DNA of 64,000 nucleotides from Pseudomonadota bacterium (GTDB lineage Bacteria; Bdellovibrionota; UBA1018; CAIMNF01): NCBI GenBank assembly GCA_027488515.1, contig JAIYBN010000004.1, positions 62,001 to 126,000 of the forward strand, read 5' to 3'. Shown piece by piece: positions 55,067 to 64,000 of this stretch (position 1 is its first letter; each line of letters starts with the position of its first letter). The notes under the pieces were generated by a model. It saw only the letters and a program-made list of their open reading frames with translations, ran no database searches and was not told where the DNA came from. The position numbers and the translations under genes were made by a program.

Positions 55067-56328
55067 ATGTCGCGTTTGTTCGGTTCGGCTCTTTTTTTCT
55101 TTGGATTTCGGGCTCCATCGCAATTGCCGAGGAGGAGTGGCCCACTCCCACTCCAGTTCCCGGTAGTATCCAGGCCCGCTTTTCTCAACGTTACGGTTGC
55201 AGCAGGTTTTCCGGTTATTCCCGTGAATCCTTGGATTGTCGTGAGCAACGGAATCGGGACTTGCTGATAGTGGGCGTCGTGATGGCGATGGGATTCTTGA
55301 TCGTGCGGGGAATACAGATCGGTATGAGGATGGAGAGACTCCCGACCCGGAAGGACATCGAAATGGGGGTCCAGGCGGAAGCCCGCTTGGGTGAGATCGG
55401 ACTCCGGGACCCGAAAATGCGGGTGCAATTGTTGAAGGAGTTGACTCAAGATCTTTTCATGAAGATGGAACAGTGTCGGGTCTCAAGGGATTTGACCCCG
55501 ATACGGGATCGGGTGATTTCCTACCTGGCCAGGAATCTTGTCCTTCGTTGGGAAAGTCTCAAACGCTCAAGGGAGGTCCAGAAACGCTTCAATCTGGTTT
55601 TGGACGGAGTGAGTATCGTTCATTTCATCCACTCCCCGAAAGAACCTCACATCGAGTTCACAGCATTCATCCGGGGATCCGCCATGACCCAGTTCTTGAG
55701 GGAAGACACAGGTCGATTCATCGATGGTGATGTGGTTCGACGTGCTGTGGAGGAGTGCTGGACCTTCCAGTGGATGGAGGGACGGTGGGTTCTCCGGGAG
55801 GTGGAGACCGGCTGTGATTCGAGCAAGTTGTTCCAGGACTCTTGGGATGAGGGACTGGAGGGGGGTTGGGTCGGGGTCATCCATCGAATCCGATCGAACC
55901 GGGTCACGGAGGCGATTTCGCGTCTGGGTGCTTCGAGTCCGGTCTGGAACGAGAAGCGGATGTTGCACTTTGCCAGGAACATGGCTTTGGCTTACTTTTC
56001 CTCGGTGGAAAAGGGTTCTGGCGAGTGGCTTGCGTCGGACACGACCTTCGAGTTGCTCGCACAGGTCCGTTCCGACCACCGTCTGTTTGGTGGTTTGGAC
56101 GGGACTTTGCACTTCAGGAATCTCGGATGCTGTGACGTCTCCATTCAACAAGTGGAGCCGGACGGTAGCGGGTTCACCGCCGAAGTCCAACTTCATGCCC
56201 AGCGCGTGATCAGTCGAGGGGGACAGGTTCTCAGTTCGGACGGTGAGCTCAAATCCCTCACGGTCAAACTGGATTTCTTGCTCCAGTCCAAACGGTTTGT
56301 TTTGAACCGTGTTCGCTACCCGGCCTGA
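55067..56328 (+). CDS. exported Tim44-like-domain protein; needs a -1 frame change at the T7 tract 55092-55098
   Basis: ATG 55067 reads MSRLFGSALFF, then the downstream frame reads LWISGSIAIAEEEWPTPTPV... continuous with LLIVGVVMAMGFLIVRGIQIG...VLDGVSIVHFIHSPKEPHIEFTAFI. The ORF track only starts this frame at TTG 55231. Confidence 0.5.
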
Positions 56329-56338
56329 GAAATCCGGG

Positions 56339-56614
56339 TCAGTCCATGCGCTTGAGTGAATGATGGATCAGGATACGGATCCATCGACGGTATTCTTCGG
56401 GCGTCATTTCCGGTCCGTTCTCAAATCTTGCCCGGACAAACTCGAGGACAGTGGGTTTTTCAGGGTGGAAATCCGGCTCGGGAAAGGACTCGGGCTCGGG
56501 TTCGAAAAGGGAGAGTTGACGGGCCTCAGCGGCTTTTTTGGAACGCATGTGCACCTCCTGTGACATTGCGGTACGAATCCTTCGTACCTTGTCATGGAGA
56601 GGTGCCAGAATCAT
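56339..56614 (-). CDS. small hypothetical protein
   Basis: Continuous ORF (SKKAAEARQLSLFEPEPESFPEPDFHPEKPTVLEFVRARFENGPEMTPEEYRRWIRILIHHS); start uncertain. Confidence 0.5.
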   Translation of the reverse strand: MILAPLHDKVRRIRTAMSQEVHMRSKKAAEARQLSLFEPEPESFPEPDFHPEKPTVLEFVRARFENGPEMTPEEYRRWIRILIHHSLKRMD

Positions 56615-56698
56615 GCCGTTCCGTTCCTGTCTAAAACAGGAGCCAGTGGCCTTGGTGTCGGTTTGTCGCTGGAGATTTTACACCGGCGGCGTGTCAGG

Positions 56699-57085
56699 TC
56701 AGCGTGTGGAGACGAGTCGACAGTGGGTTTTCTCGTTGTAAACGAATGATCCGTTTCCGAATGCGAGGATTCCTTCGAATCGACCGGCCCAGTTTTTTTC
56801 AATGATGATGAAAGGCCCCGAATCGAGCCGGAGCCTCATCCCGTTCAGTCTCTCTTGAGTATAGGTCTTGTCCACCAGGGTCAGCTTGCCTTGCTCCACA
56901 GTGGATTGCTTCGTTCCGATCTCGTAGGCACAGCCTGATTCGAGGCAGCTGATCCGGATTTCATGGAGGATGTACCAACCATCCCGGTACCTGCATTCGA
57001 GTCCGGTCTTTTCTGAGGCCATCCCTTCGGAAGAAAGGAATAAAGAGAACATCAGGACGGAAAGGGTCGACAGGACTCGTTTCAT
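56699..57085 (-). CDS. exported hypothetical protein
   Basis: MKRVLSTLSVLMFSLFLSSEGMASEKTGLECRYRDGWY. Confidence 0.6.
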   Translation of the reverse strand: MKRVLSTLSVLMFSLFLSSEGMASEKTGLECRYRDGWYILHEIRISCLESGCAYEIGTKQSTVEQGKLTLVDKTYTQERLNGMRLRLDSGPFIIIEKNWAGRFEGILAFGNGSFVYNEKTHCRLVSTR

Positions 57086-57171
57086 GGTGGCGGATATTAT
57101 CATGGCTTGTGTAAAAAATGGAGGAAAAGTTGTGACATTCACTCAGGCTCTCGGCTAAACTGAAATCGTCT

Positions 57172-57906
57172 ATGGTCAAATCAGAAGGAAAGAAGTTTTT
57201 CCTCCTCGCCAGTTCGGATGAGCAGAAGAAAAAACGCTTGAAGGGCTGGATCCAGGAACGGATGCCCGAAGCGGTGATCTATACGGCTTCGGATTACATG
57301 GAGGCGTTGATCAAGATCAAAAACGCCCCTCCCCATGTTCTGGTCACCGACTACGAGCTCGGAAAAGGACGCCCCGGGCAGATTATCGATACCGTGCTTT
57401 CAGATGAGGCCGGTAAGATGGTCATGATCGCCATGGGAACCCAGGCGCGGTCCGATCGGGAGCGGGATGCGGTCACCCTCGGCCGGATCCACTTTGTAGA
57501 TCAATTGGAGACCCTCGACGAGTGGTTGCAGGTCTTGAACAAGGTCGAGCATGCATTCAAGTCGGAGGCTCATCAGTATGCGGTCCGGCATCTCAGGGCG
57601 GGTGAAATCCTGATCCAGGAAGGCGACACTTCCCAGCAGATCTACATCGTGAAGAAAGGTCTGCTGCGAGCCACACGACGGGATTCTACCGGGGCACCCC
57701 GGTTGTTGGGAGAGATCCGTGAGGGCGAATTCGTGGGTGAAATGGCTTATTTCAACGAAGAAGCGCGCATGGCCACGGTGGAGGCGGTACAAGACTCCGA
57801 GTTGATCGAGATTCAGCCCGCTGTTTTCGAGAAAGTCATTTATCAAAGGCCTTCTTGGGCGAAGATCCTTTTTTCAACCCTGGCCAAGAGACTGAAAGGA
57901 AAGTGA
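57172..57906 (+). CDS. receiver-like + cyclic-nucleotide-binding domain protein
   Basis: HVLVTDYELGKG (REC-like), GEILIQEGDTSQQIYIVKKGLLRA ... EFVGEMAYFNEEARMATVEAV (cNMP-binding cassette). Confidence 0.8.
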   Translation: MVKSEGKKFFLLASSDEQKKKRLKGWIQERMPEAVIYTASDYMEALIKIKNAPPHVLVTDYELGKGRPGQIIDTVLSDEAGKMVMIAMGTQARSDRERDAVTLGRIHFVDQLETLDEWLQVLNKVEHAFKSEAHQYAVRHLRAGEILIQEGDTSQQIYIVKKGLLRATRRDSTGAPRLLGEIREGEFVGEMAYFNEEARMATVEAVQDSELIEIQPAVFEKVIYQRPSWAKILFSTLAKRLKGK

Positions 57907-57915
57907 CCGGACGGC

Positions 57916-58188
57916 TCAGGCCGCGGTTTTTCCGAACTCTTCGGGATAAAGGGAGATCACAATGTCATGAGGAAGGACTCCGAAAACGAGTTCATGGAAC
58001 TCAGCCGGGTGGATTCCTTCGACAGAGGCCGCTTTGCCGAGGCGTTCGAGTCGTGATTTGAGTTCGGGAGTGTCCACCGTTCCGCTCTCATGTTCGCATT
58101 CCAGATAGGCTTCAAAGATTCCGTCCGCGTATTGTTTCTTCAAGTTGTCGATATGGTCATCGCGATTCATAGGACCTCCACCTCTCAT
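57916..58188 (-). CDS. small hypothetical protein
   Basis: MRGGGPMNRDDHIDNLKKQYADGIFEAYLECEHESG...; internal start MNRDDHID likely. Confidence 0.5.
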   Translation of the reverse strand: MRGGGPMNRDDHIDNLKKQYADGIFEAYLECEHESGTVDTPELKSRLERLGKAASVEGIHPAEFHELVFGVLPHDIVISLYPEEFGKTAA

Positions 58189-58299
58189 ACCTGATCGGCT
58201 TGATCAGGTAAAACATGAGTGAAAAAACACATGGCACTCCAATTGCTCCGGGTTGTCCTGAGTTTGAGTCTCTCGAACTCAAAGGAAGGAAAAGGAACC

Positions 58300-58953
58300 A
58301 TGAAGAAAAGTCCTATGATTTTGATCATTTTAGCAGCTTTGAGTGTCGCGGAGGCCCGGGCCCAGAGTCGGGGAAGGACGATGATGGAAGTGAAGGGGGG
58401 TGGGTCGGAAAAAACCCTGAAGGAGCAGTCGTGGGGACTATCCGCCCAACTCGGAGCCGTGGCCTACACCGACAATCAGGGGGATGCCACGAGTCGGATC
58501 GGATTTGGTGCGGCATTCGATTGGAATTTGAACCCTCTCATCCGGGAAGATGCGCCAACCAACCAGTACGTGGGTCTGGCCACCGGGTTCCTTTACTCGC
58601 ATCCCGGAGCCAGTGATTCGAACTTTCTCGGGGGAAGTGAGTCGAGCGGGAAAAACTCGGATTTTCTGTTCATCCCGCTCGATGCCAAAATCGGTTACGA
58701 CTTCACGGACTCATTCCGTTTGGCCGTTCGGGGTGGGGGGAACCTCATCTACCGGAGCAACCCCTCGGTCACGGACATCGGTGCAGGGACGGGGGATGCC
58801 GGTGGCTTGTGGAAGCTCTACCCCAACATCGGGTTGGATGCTGACATCCAGTTGTCCGAAAACTTCAGCCTGACGGTCCGTCCGGACATCACCTTGACCC
58901 CCGGAAATGACCTCTATGTAGCCACCATCGGGGCCACCTACGTCGGGTTCTAG
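58300..58953 (+). CDS. outer-membrane beta-barrel-like protein
   Basis: Signal peptide MKKSPMILIILAALSVAEARA; amphipathic strands, C-terminal aromatic residue (ATIGATYVGF). Confidence 0.7.
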   Translation: MKKSPMILIILAALSVAEARAQSRGRTMMEVKGGGSEKTLKEQSWGLSAQLGAVAYTDNQGDATSRIGFGAAFDWNLNPLIREDAPTNQYVGLATGFLYSHPGASDSNFLGGSESSGKNSDFLFIPLDAKIGYDFTDSFRLAVRGGGNLIYRSNPSVTDIGAGTGDAGGLWKLYPNIGLDADIQLSENFSLTVRPDITLTPGNDLYVATIGATYVGF

Positions 58954-58994
58954 ACCCCTTGCGTCATGGGGTGGGCTCTGTTAGAGTCCGCCCC

Positions 58995-60356
58995 ATGATT
59001 GCCCTCAGGATGTCCCTCATTTCGTGGCTGATGATTTTCTGCGCATTACCGTCCTCAGTCTTCGGGTTTTCGAGCGATTTTCGCTTCTGTGTGGCCACCG
59101 CCGCCCACCAGATCGAGGGCGGTAACCTCAACTCGGATTGGGACCGTTGGGAGCAAATTCCAGGCAAGATCAAAAACGGGGATCATGCCCGGATTTCGAC
59201 GGACTCCTGGAATCATGTGGATGAAGATGTCCGGCACATGAAGGACCTCGGTGTGGACCTCTACCGGTTTTCTGTGGAGTGGGCCAAGATCGAGCCATCC
59301 CCAGGAGTGTTCCGTGCCGCTGAAGTCGAGCGTTACAGGGATCTGGTCCGTCGGCTTCGTGCCGAGGGGATCGATTCCATGGTCACACTTCATCATTTCA
59401 CCCTTCCAGCTTGGGTGGCCGACCGGGGTGGTTGGGATTGGAGCGGGATTGCCGATGCATTCGAACGTTACGTGGCATTCGTCGCAGGCATTCTGGGCCC
59501 TGATGTTCGACTTTGGGTCACGATCAACGAACCCATGACCGTCATTGCAGGAGGGTACGTCAGTGATGTTTTTCCTCCAGGTAGGGGCAACATCAGCCTG
59601 ATCGCAGGCCCGATCACAAACATGGTGCGGGCCCATGCTCGAGCCTACCATCGGCTTCATCGGATCCTCGACACGAGTGATTTCCGGCCCAAGGTGGGAT
59701 TCGCCCACCACCTGAGGAACTTCGATCCCGGGAGACGGGGGAATCCCTTGGACCGTTATCTTGCCCGAAAATTCGACGAGGTGTTCAACTGGGCGATTCC
59801 CTTGGCCACCGTCGATGGAAAGTTGCGTTGGAAGGTTCCGTTTCTGACCCGAACGGACGTATTCATCCCCGAGGCTGTCGGTACCCAGGACTTTTTCGGC
59901 TTGAACTACTACTCCCGGGACCGTCTGAGACTCCGCCCGTTCAAGGCTCCTTTCATCCACAGGGAAACATTGAGAGGCGCGGACACCACTGAACTGGGGT
60001 GGGAGGTCTATCCCGTCGGGATGGATCGCTTGTTGATCAAGATCCGGATGATGTTTCCGGGAATGGAAATTTATCTGACCGAGAACGGACTTGCGGATCA
60101 AGATGACAACCAAAGGATTCCGTTCATCCGTGAGCACTTGAAGGTTCTGGAAAAGCACATCCGGGATGGCGCCCCCATCCGGGGATACTGTCATTGGACT
60201 TTGAACGACAATTTCGAGTGGGCTGAAGGCTACACAGCCCACTTCGGTTTCTATTCGCTCGAGCCAGGCACTTTGAAGAGGATTCCACGTCCGAGTGCGA
60301 TCTGGTTCGGTGAAATGACACGAAAAGTGAAAGAAACGGGAAGGTTGGGCGAGTGA
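58995..60356 (+). CDS. glycoside hydrolase family 1 protein with signal peptide
   Basis: FRFCVATAAHQIEGGNLNSDWDRWE, LWVTINEPM (acid/base), IYLTENGLAD (nucleophile); N-term MSLISWLMIFCALPSSVFG. Confidence 0.9.
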   Translation: MIALRMSLISWLMIFCALPSSVFGFSSDFRFCVATAAHQIEGGNLNSDWDRWEQIPGKIKNGDHARISTDSWNHVDEDVRHMKDLGVDLYRFSVEWAKIEPSPGVFRAAEVERYRDLVRRLRAEGIDSMVTLHHFTLPAWVADRGGWDWSGIADAFERYVAFVAGILGPDVRLWVTINEPMTVIAGGYVSDVFPPGRGNISLIAGPITNMVRAHARAYHRLHRILDTSDFRPKVGFAHHLRNFDPGRRGNPLDRYLARKFDEVFNWAIPLATVDGKLRWKVPFLTRTDVFIPEAVGTQDFFGLNYYSRDRLRLRPFKAPFIHRETLRGADTTELGWEVYPVGMDRLLIKIRMMFPGMEIYLTENGLADQDDNQRIPFIREHLKVLEKHIRDGAPIRGYCHWTLNDNFEWAEGYTAHFGFYSLEPGTLKRIPRPSAIWFGEMTRKVKETGRLGE

Positions 60357-61270
60357 TGATCCGGTATGTTTTCCTGTTGTTTCCAGGACTTTTCCACTCT
60401 CTGGTCGCAGAGGCGTTCAAATGTGAAACGGTCGCTGCTCCTGTGTGGGAGTCGCTGGCCAATGGTGCCGAATGGGCCAAGTTCGATGTGCGATTCACTC
60501 CCTACGACCGTGAGGCACAAACCTGGGACGGAGAAATGTCCCGTTCGGTGACGGTTCGGGCTTTCCGGATCGATCATGACAAGATCGAGATGCGCCTCCA
60601 CCGTTCGGCCAAGGATCTGGAATGCAGTCCTTCCAAAGACCGCTACATCCGTAAGTTGGTGGAGGATTCACGGGTGAACGCACTCGGAGCGATCAATGCC
60701 AGTTTTTTTGTGATGCCCAAGGGGAACACTCTCGGAGTCGCCTTGGATGAGCGCAAGCTCTGGAACCCGAACACCGGTGATCAGATGATCTCCTCTTCAG
60801 GGGTTTTGACCCTGCAGGGGAAAGAGTGGAAACTGGAGACCAGGGATGCTTTCTTGCAACGACACGGAAGCGTGTTGAAAGCCGAGGATGCCCGTCAGTA
60901 CCGGTTTGCGCTTCAAGCCTATCCGAGACTCCTGCTCGAGGGTCAGCTTCAGATCTCCGACCGGGTCCGTGAGGACAAGCGTCCACGCACTTCGATCGGT
61001 CTGACCCAGATCCCGAATCAGATCATGCTCGTCACCCTGGACGCGGGTGCGGGTGGCGGGGAAGATTCTAACTCCGGAATGAGCTTGTATGAGTACGCCC
61101 ATTTGTTGGCGTCTTCTGAGTGCGGTTTGACTCAGAAGACGGTGCTCAACCTCGACGGCGGCGGATCGACCGCATTCGCGATTCCTCCAAAAGGGCTCTA
61201 TCACCAGGCGGATCGTTGCCGACATCTCGGTAACATCCTGATGATCCAATCGAGGGCGAAGAAGAAATGA
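60353..61270 (+). CDS. exported phosphodiester glycosidase (NAGPA/DUF2233) family protein
   Basis: GAINASFFVMPKGNTLGVALDERKLWN, LNLDGGGSTAFAIPPKGLYHQADRCRHLGNILMI. Confidence 0.85.
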   Translation: MMIRYVFLLFPGLFHSLVAEAFKCETVAAPVWESLANGAEWAKFDVRFTPYDREAQTWDGEMSRSVTVRAFRIDHDKIEMRLHRSAKDLECSPSKDRYIRKLVEDSRVNALGAINASFFVMPKGNTLGVALDERKLWNPNTGDQMISSSGVLTLQGKEWKLETRDAFLQRHGSVLKAEDARQYRFALQAYPRLLLEGQLQISDRVREDKRPRTSIGLTQIPNQIMLVTLDAGAGGGEDSNSGMSLYEYAHLLASSECGLTQKTVLNLDGGGSTAFAIPPKGLYHQADRCRHLGNILMIQSRAKKK

Positions 61271-62469
61271 TCCTGACACTGATTCTTCACCTGTTCTTGC
61301 CGGTCACACCGGTATCCGCACTCGATTACGGCATTGATCGCTTGAGTGAGGTGAGCGTCCGGTCGGAGCTCGAAGGGAAGAGTCTTGCCGTCCTCGCCCA
61401 TGCGGCTTCCGTGGATCGTCATGGACGCCATCTGATCGACCTGTTGAGGGCCGAGCACCGCTTGGTAAAAATATTCACCCCCGAGCACGGGCTCCGGTCG
61501 CTCGAGGATGGACTGATCGAAGACGGGGTGGATCCCGGCAGCGGACTGCCCGTGATCTCTCTGTACAAGAAGAACGGAAGAGTCCCGCGTCCGGAAGACC
61601 TTTTCGACGTGGATGTCATTGTCATCGACCTTCAGGACGTCGGTATGCGGTATTACACGTATTTCTCGACCTTGGCCGGATTCATGAAAGTCGCGGCCCA
61701 ACTCGGCAAGAAGGTCGTTCTTCTGGACCGTCCGAATCCTGTCGGTGGAGAGCGTGTGGAAGGCTCAGTGCTGGATTCCACGTTGACCGGGAACTTCATC
61801 GCTTACCATTCCGTACCGACCCGGCACGGGATGACGCTGGGAGAGCTTGCTTTGTTGTACCTGACCGAGGCACGCATTCAGCTCCCGATCGACATCGTGG
61901 GAGTGACCGGTTGGAAAAGGCAACCCTTTGATGTGGAATTCGGTCGGGCGTGGCGTGCTCCATCTCCGGCTCTGCAGGCGATCGTACAGGTCGAGCTTTA
62001 CGCATTACTGGGGTCGCTCGAGCAATTCAATCTTTCTGTGGGAAGAGGCATCACCAATGAAAACGCCTTCCGTGTGTTCGGTGCTCCTTGGATCACCGAG
62101 GAGGAGGCGGGCGTGCTGGTTCAGGTGCTGAATGCACTTCGCCTTCCGGGCTTGGTGTTCCTGCCTCATCAGCAGCGGGTGACCCGCGCCATCTATGAGG
62201 GACAGGACATCCGTGGGGTGAGGATCGAGCTGGCGGGGTCCGCCGAGGACCGGGTCCGGTCGGACGAAGCCCTGTTTCGGGTCATTACGGTCTTGCTGGA
62301 TCGCTTCGGTGGACGGATCAGTTTCGGAAAGTTCGCGGATCTGTATTTCGGCAATGCATCCTGGAAAGAGGCCTGGGTGACCCGGAAGTCTTGGGAAGAT
62401 TTTTCGGCCGAATTGGATGTCGGATTGGCGGAGTTCCGCGCCCGCCGCTCACCGTTTCTGTTGTATTGA
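61267..62469 (+). CDS. DUF1343 / NamZ-like exo-beta-N-acetylmuramidase with signal peptide
   Basis: MILTLILHLFLPVTPVSA; YGIDRL, LAHAASVD, FTPEHGLRS, DVIVIDLQDVGMRYYTYFSTL, LDRPNPVGGERVEGSVL, RGITNENAFRVFGAPW. Confidence 0.9.
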   Translation: MILTLILHLFLPVTPVSALDYGIDRLSEVSVRSELEGKSLAVLAHAASVDRHGRHLIDLLRAEHRLVKIFTPEHGLRSLEDGLIEDGVDPGSGLPVISLYKKNGRVPRPEDLFDVDVIVIDLQDVGMRYYTYFSTLAGFMKVAAQLGKKVVLLDRPNPVGGERVEGSVLDSTLTGNFIAYHSVPTRHGMTLGELALLYLTEARIQLPIDIVGVTGWKRQPFDVEFGRAWRAPSPALQAIVQVELYALLGSLEQFNLSVGRGITNENAFRVFGAPWITEEEAGVLVQVLNALRLPGLVFLPHQQRVTRAIYEGQDIRGVRIELAGSAEDRVRSDEALFRVITVLLDRFGGRISFGKFADLYFGNASWKEAWVTRKSWEDFSAELDVGLAEFRARRSPFLLY

Positions 62470-63351
62470 GAGTTCCCGGAAGAATTCGAATGCGCTTTCG
62501 TGGCCGTTCGGAGTTGCGGCCCCGTCCGCACGGATTTCAGTTTTGTTCCGGATCCCGAGCTCCGTGGCGCGGAGAGACAGCTCACGGGTATGCCGCGGAG
62601 AGTGGACAAAATGGTTGTGATCGCGGTCGAGGTCGTCATCCAGGTTGTTCCAGAACAGCATCGGTGCATCATCGGGTGTGAGTTGCCCGTACATGTCGAG
62701 TTCTTTACGGACTTCGATTCCCCGTTCAGTGTCGAGTTCGGACGCCGACTTGAAGTGATATCGCGAATAGACTTGGTCTTTCATGAACCGGTCGGTGCGT
62801 TCTTTACCGAAGATCCGGTACCAGACATAGAAATCATAAGAGACTTGGGCATTCAGATGACCCGCACCTTGGACCCGGGAGGATTCTTTTCTCCGTAAAC
62901 GTCTTTTTGAAGCGGGATCTCCGAGGTCGTCGTGACTCGCCAGCCACAGACTCGCACTTCCGCCGGCACTGTAGCCGTAGGCGTAGATCCGGGTCTTGTC
63001 GATGCCGAATTTGTCTGAATGGTGCCGGATGTACTGGATGAATCCACCGATGTCCTCACGCATGATGGTTTGAAGCGGCGCATGTTTCAAAAACCGGTAA
63101 TTGATCGCCGCGAATGCGAACCCGGCATTCAGAGCCCGAGCTCGGGTCCCGGGTGCTTTCCGCATCTCGTCTTTGCTTCCGGCCTGCCAGCCTCCTCCGT
63201 GAATGTAGACAATCAACGGGGCTTTTTCGCCGCTCGAAGGGGTCCATAAATCGAAGACCTGCCTGGCATGGTGGCCATAGTGGACATCCAGGTGTTGTGC
63301 GGCCTGCACTGGTGAAATCGAGAGGAAGAGCCAAGAAAGGATGAGCAGCAT
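62449..63351 (-). CDS. exported alpha/beta hydrolase (esterase/BD-FAE-like)
   Basis: PLIVYIHGGGWQAGSKDEMRK (HGGGW), YAYGYSAGGSASLWLA (GxSxG). Confidence 0.9.
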   Translation of the reverse strand: MLLILSWLFLSISPVQAAQHLDVHYGHHARQVFDLWTPSSGEKAPLIVYIHGGGWQAGSKDEMRKAPGTRARALNAGFAFAAINYRFLKHAPLQTIMREDIGGFIQYIRHHSDKFGIDKTRIYAYGYSAGGSASLWLASHDDLGDPASKRRLRRKESSRVQGAGHLNAQVSYDFYVWYRIFGKERTDRFMKDQVYSRYHFKSASELDTERGIEVRKELDMYGQLTPDDAPMLFWNNLDDDLDRDHNHFVHSPRHTRELSLRATELGIRNKTEIRADGAATPNGHESAFEFFRELSIQQKR

Positions 63352-63450
63352 GGTGCGCGCATTTTATCAGAGTGAAACCGGACCTTGAAGTGAAAAGTGA
63401 TTGAAAAAACAATGGTTTTCAACGGCTTCAGTTGAATTATACTCATCCGT

Positions 63451-64000
63451 ATGAAGAGTCTGAAACTCCGTCAGTTGAAGTCACCCTGGAAGATTCAGGA
63501 GTTTGTCCACGCCATCCCTTACAACCCCGGATCCAACTGTGCATCGGCCGCGGGAGTGCTCGCACAGGGCGCCGCTCATTGTATGGAGGGGGGCCTCCTC
63601 GCTGCGGATCTCCTGGAGAGGATCGGCCACGAGCCCAAAATGCTCCACCTCAGGTCCCATCGGGATGACGACCATGTGGTCGCGTTGTTCAAAGAAAAGG
63701 GTCTCTGGGGTGCCGTTGGAAAAAGCAATACGACTTTATTGGGCTGGAGAGCCCCGGTTTACCGGACTGTGGAGTCCTTGGCGCTCAGTTATTTTCCGTT
63801 TTACTTCAACACCAAGGGCCAGATGAGCCTCGTGGCCTGGTCCGGTCCGATCCGTCTCAACAAGTATCTGAAACGCTGGGACTGGAAGGCCGGAAAAGAA
63901 GATGTGGGCGACCTCAGTCTCGAGTTTTACGAGGAGACGGCTTGGGAGATTTTTACCCCCGCTCAGATCGAGCGTCTTCCCACTGCCCCGAGTCTGTTGA
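63451..64000 (+). CDS. transglutaminase-like/hypothetical protein, truncated by window end
   Basis: Open frame to the window edge: MKSLKLRQLKSPWKIQEFVHAIPYNPGSNCASAAGVLAQGAAHCMEGGLLAADLLERIGHEPKMLHLRSHRDDDHVVALFKEKGLWGAVGKSN...; absent from the ORF track because it has no stop in the window. Confidence 0.55.
   Translation, partial: MKSLKLRQLKSPWKIQEFVHAIPYNPGSNCASAAGVLAQGAAHCMEGGLLAADLLERIGHEPKMLHLRSHRDDDHVVALFKEKGLWGAVGKSNTTLLGWRAPVYRTVESLALSYFPFYFNTKGQMSLVAWSGPIRLNKYLKRWDWKAGKEDVGDLSLEFYEETAWEIFTPAQIERLPTAPSLL

Noticed and set aside
55067-55267. 66-aa ORF as a stand-alone gene
   Set aside because: Only its first ~11 residues make biological sense, as the start of a signal peptide continued in the other frame; the rest looks non-coding.
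59055-60242. 395-aa reverse ORF opposite GH1
   Set aside because: Antisense shadow ORF; GH1 motifs on the + strand are decisive.
1-64000. CRISPR arrays, complete prophage, transposase genes
   Set aside because: No regularly spaced direct repeats, phage structural genes or transposase motifs were seen by eye.

Overview
64 kb window of a fairly GC-rich bacterial chromosome. Gene content (orphan flagellin, many secreted hypothetical proteins, DUF3015, DUF4105 and DUF1343 proteins) suggests a Bdellovibrio/Oligoflexia-like deltaproteobacterium; this taxonomic guess is low confidence. Most of the window is ordinary: uvrC, a gshA/metB-type sulfur pair, trmB, bolA-grxD, epmA, an NtrB/NtrC-like pair, rmuC, ppa, tRNA-Gly(CCC), and peptidoglycan and glycan enzymes. 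The standout region is about 25.7-36.7 kb. A tmRNA gene (ssrA) is followed by att-like and inverted-repeat debris, an AT-rich flavodoxin-like quinone reductase gene, and then a complete retinal/proteorhodopsin phototrophy locus: polyprenyl (GGPP) synthase, crtI, crtB, a lycopene cyclase-Blh fusion, and a DTE-type rhodopsin. Two DoxX-like membrane proteins and a retinol-dehydrogenase-like SDR follow. Two features look unusual. (1) The CrtE-like synthase is fused in frame to the N-terminal arm-DNA-binding domain (DUF4102) of a tyrosine integrase, and arm-site-like TGGGGGCA repeats lie upstream. (2) CrtY and the beta-carotene dioxygenase Blh form one polypeptide, in which the expected HxxxH iron-ligand motif reads HSWDS. 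Other second-look items are a terminator hairpin that contains the next gene's RBS and start codon, a T7 tract separating a signal peptide from its reading frame, a shortened tmRNA tag, a caspase-like secreted protein, and cytoplasmic plus exported NamZ paralogues. No tools were run; all family assignments come from motif recognition.
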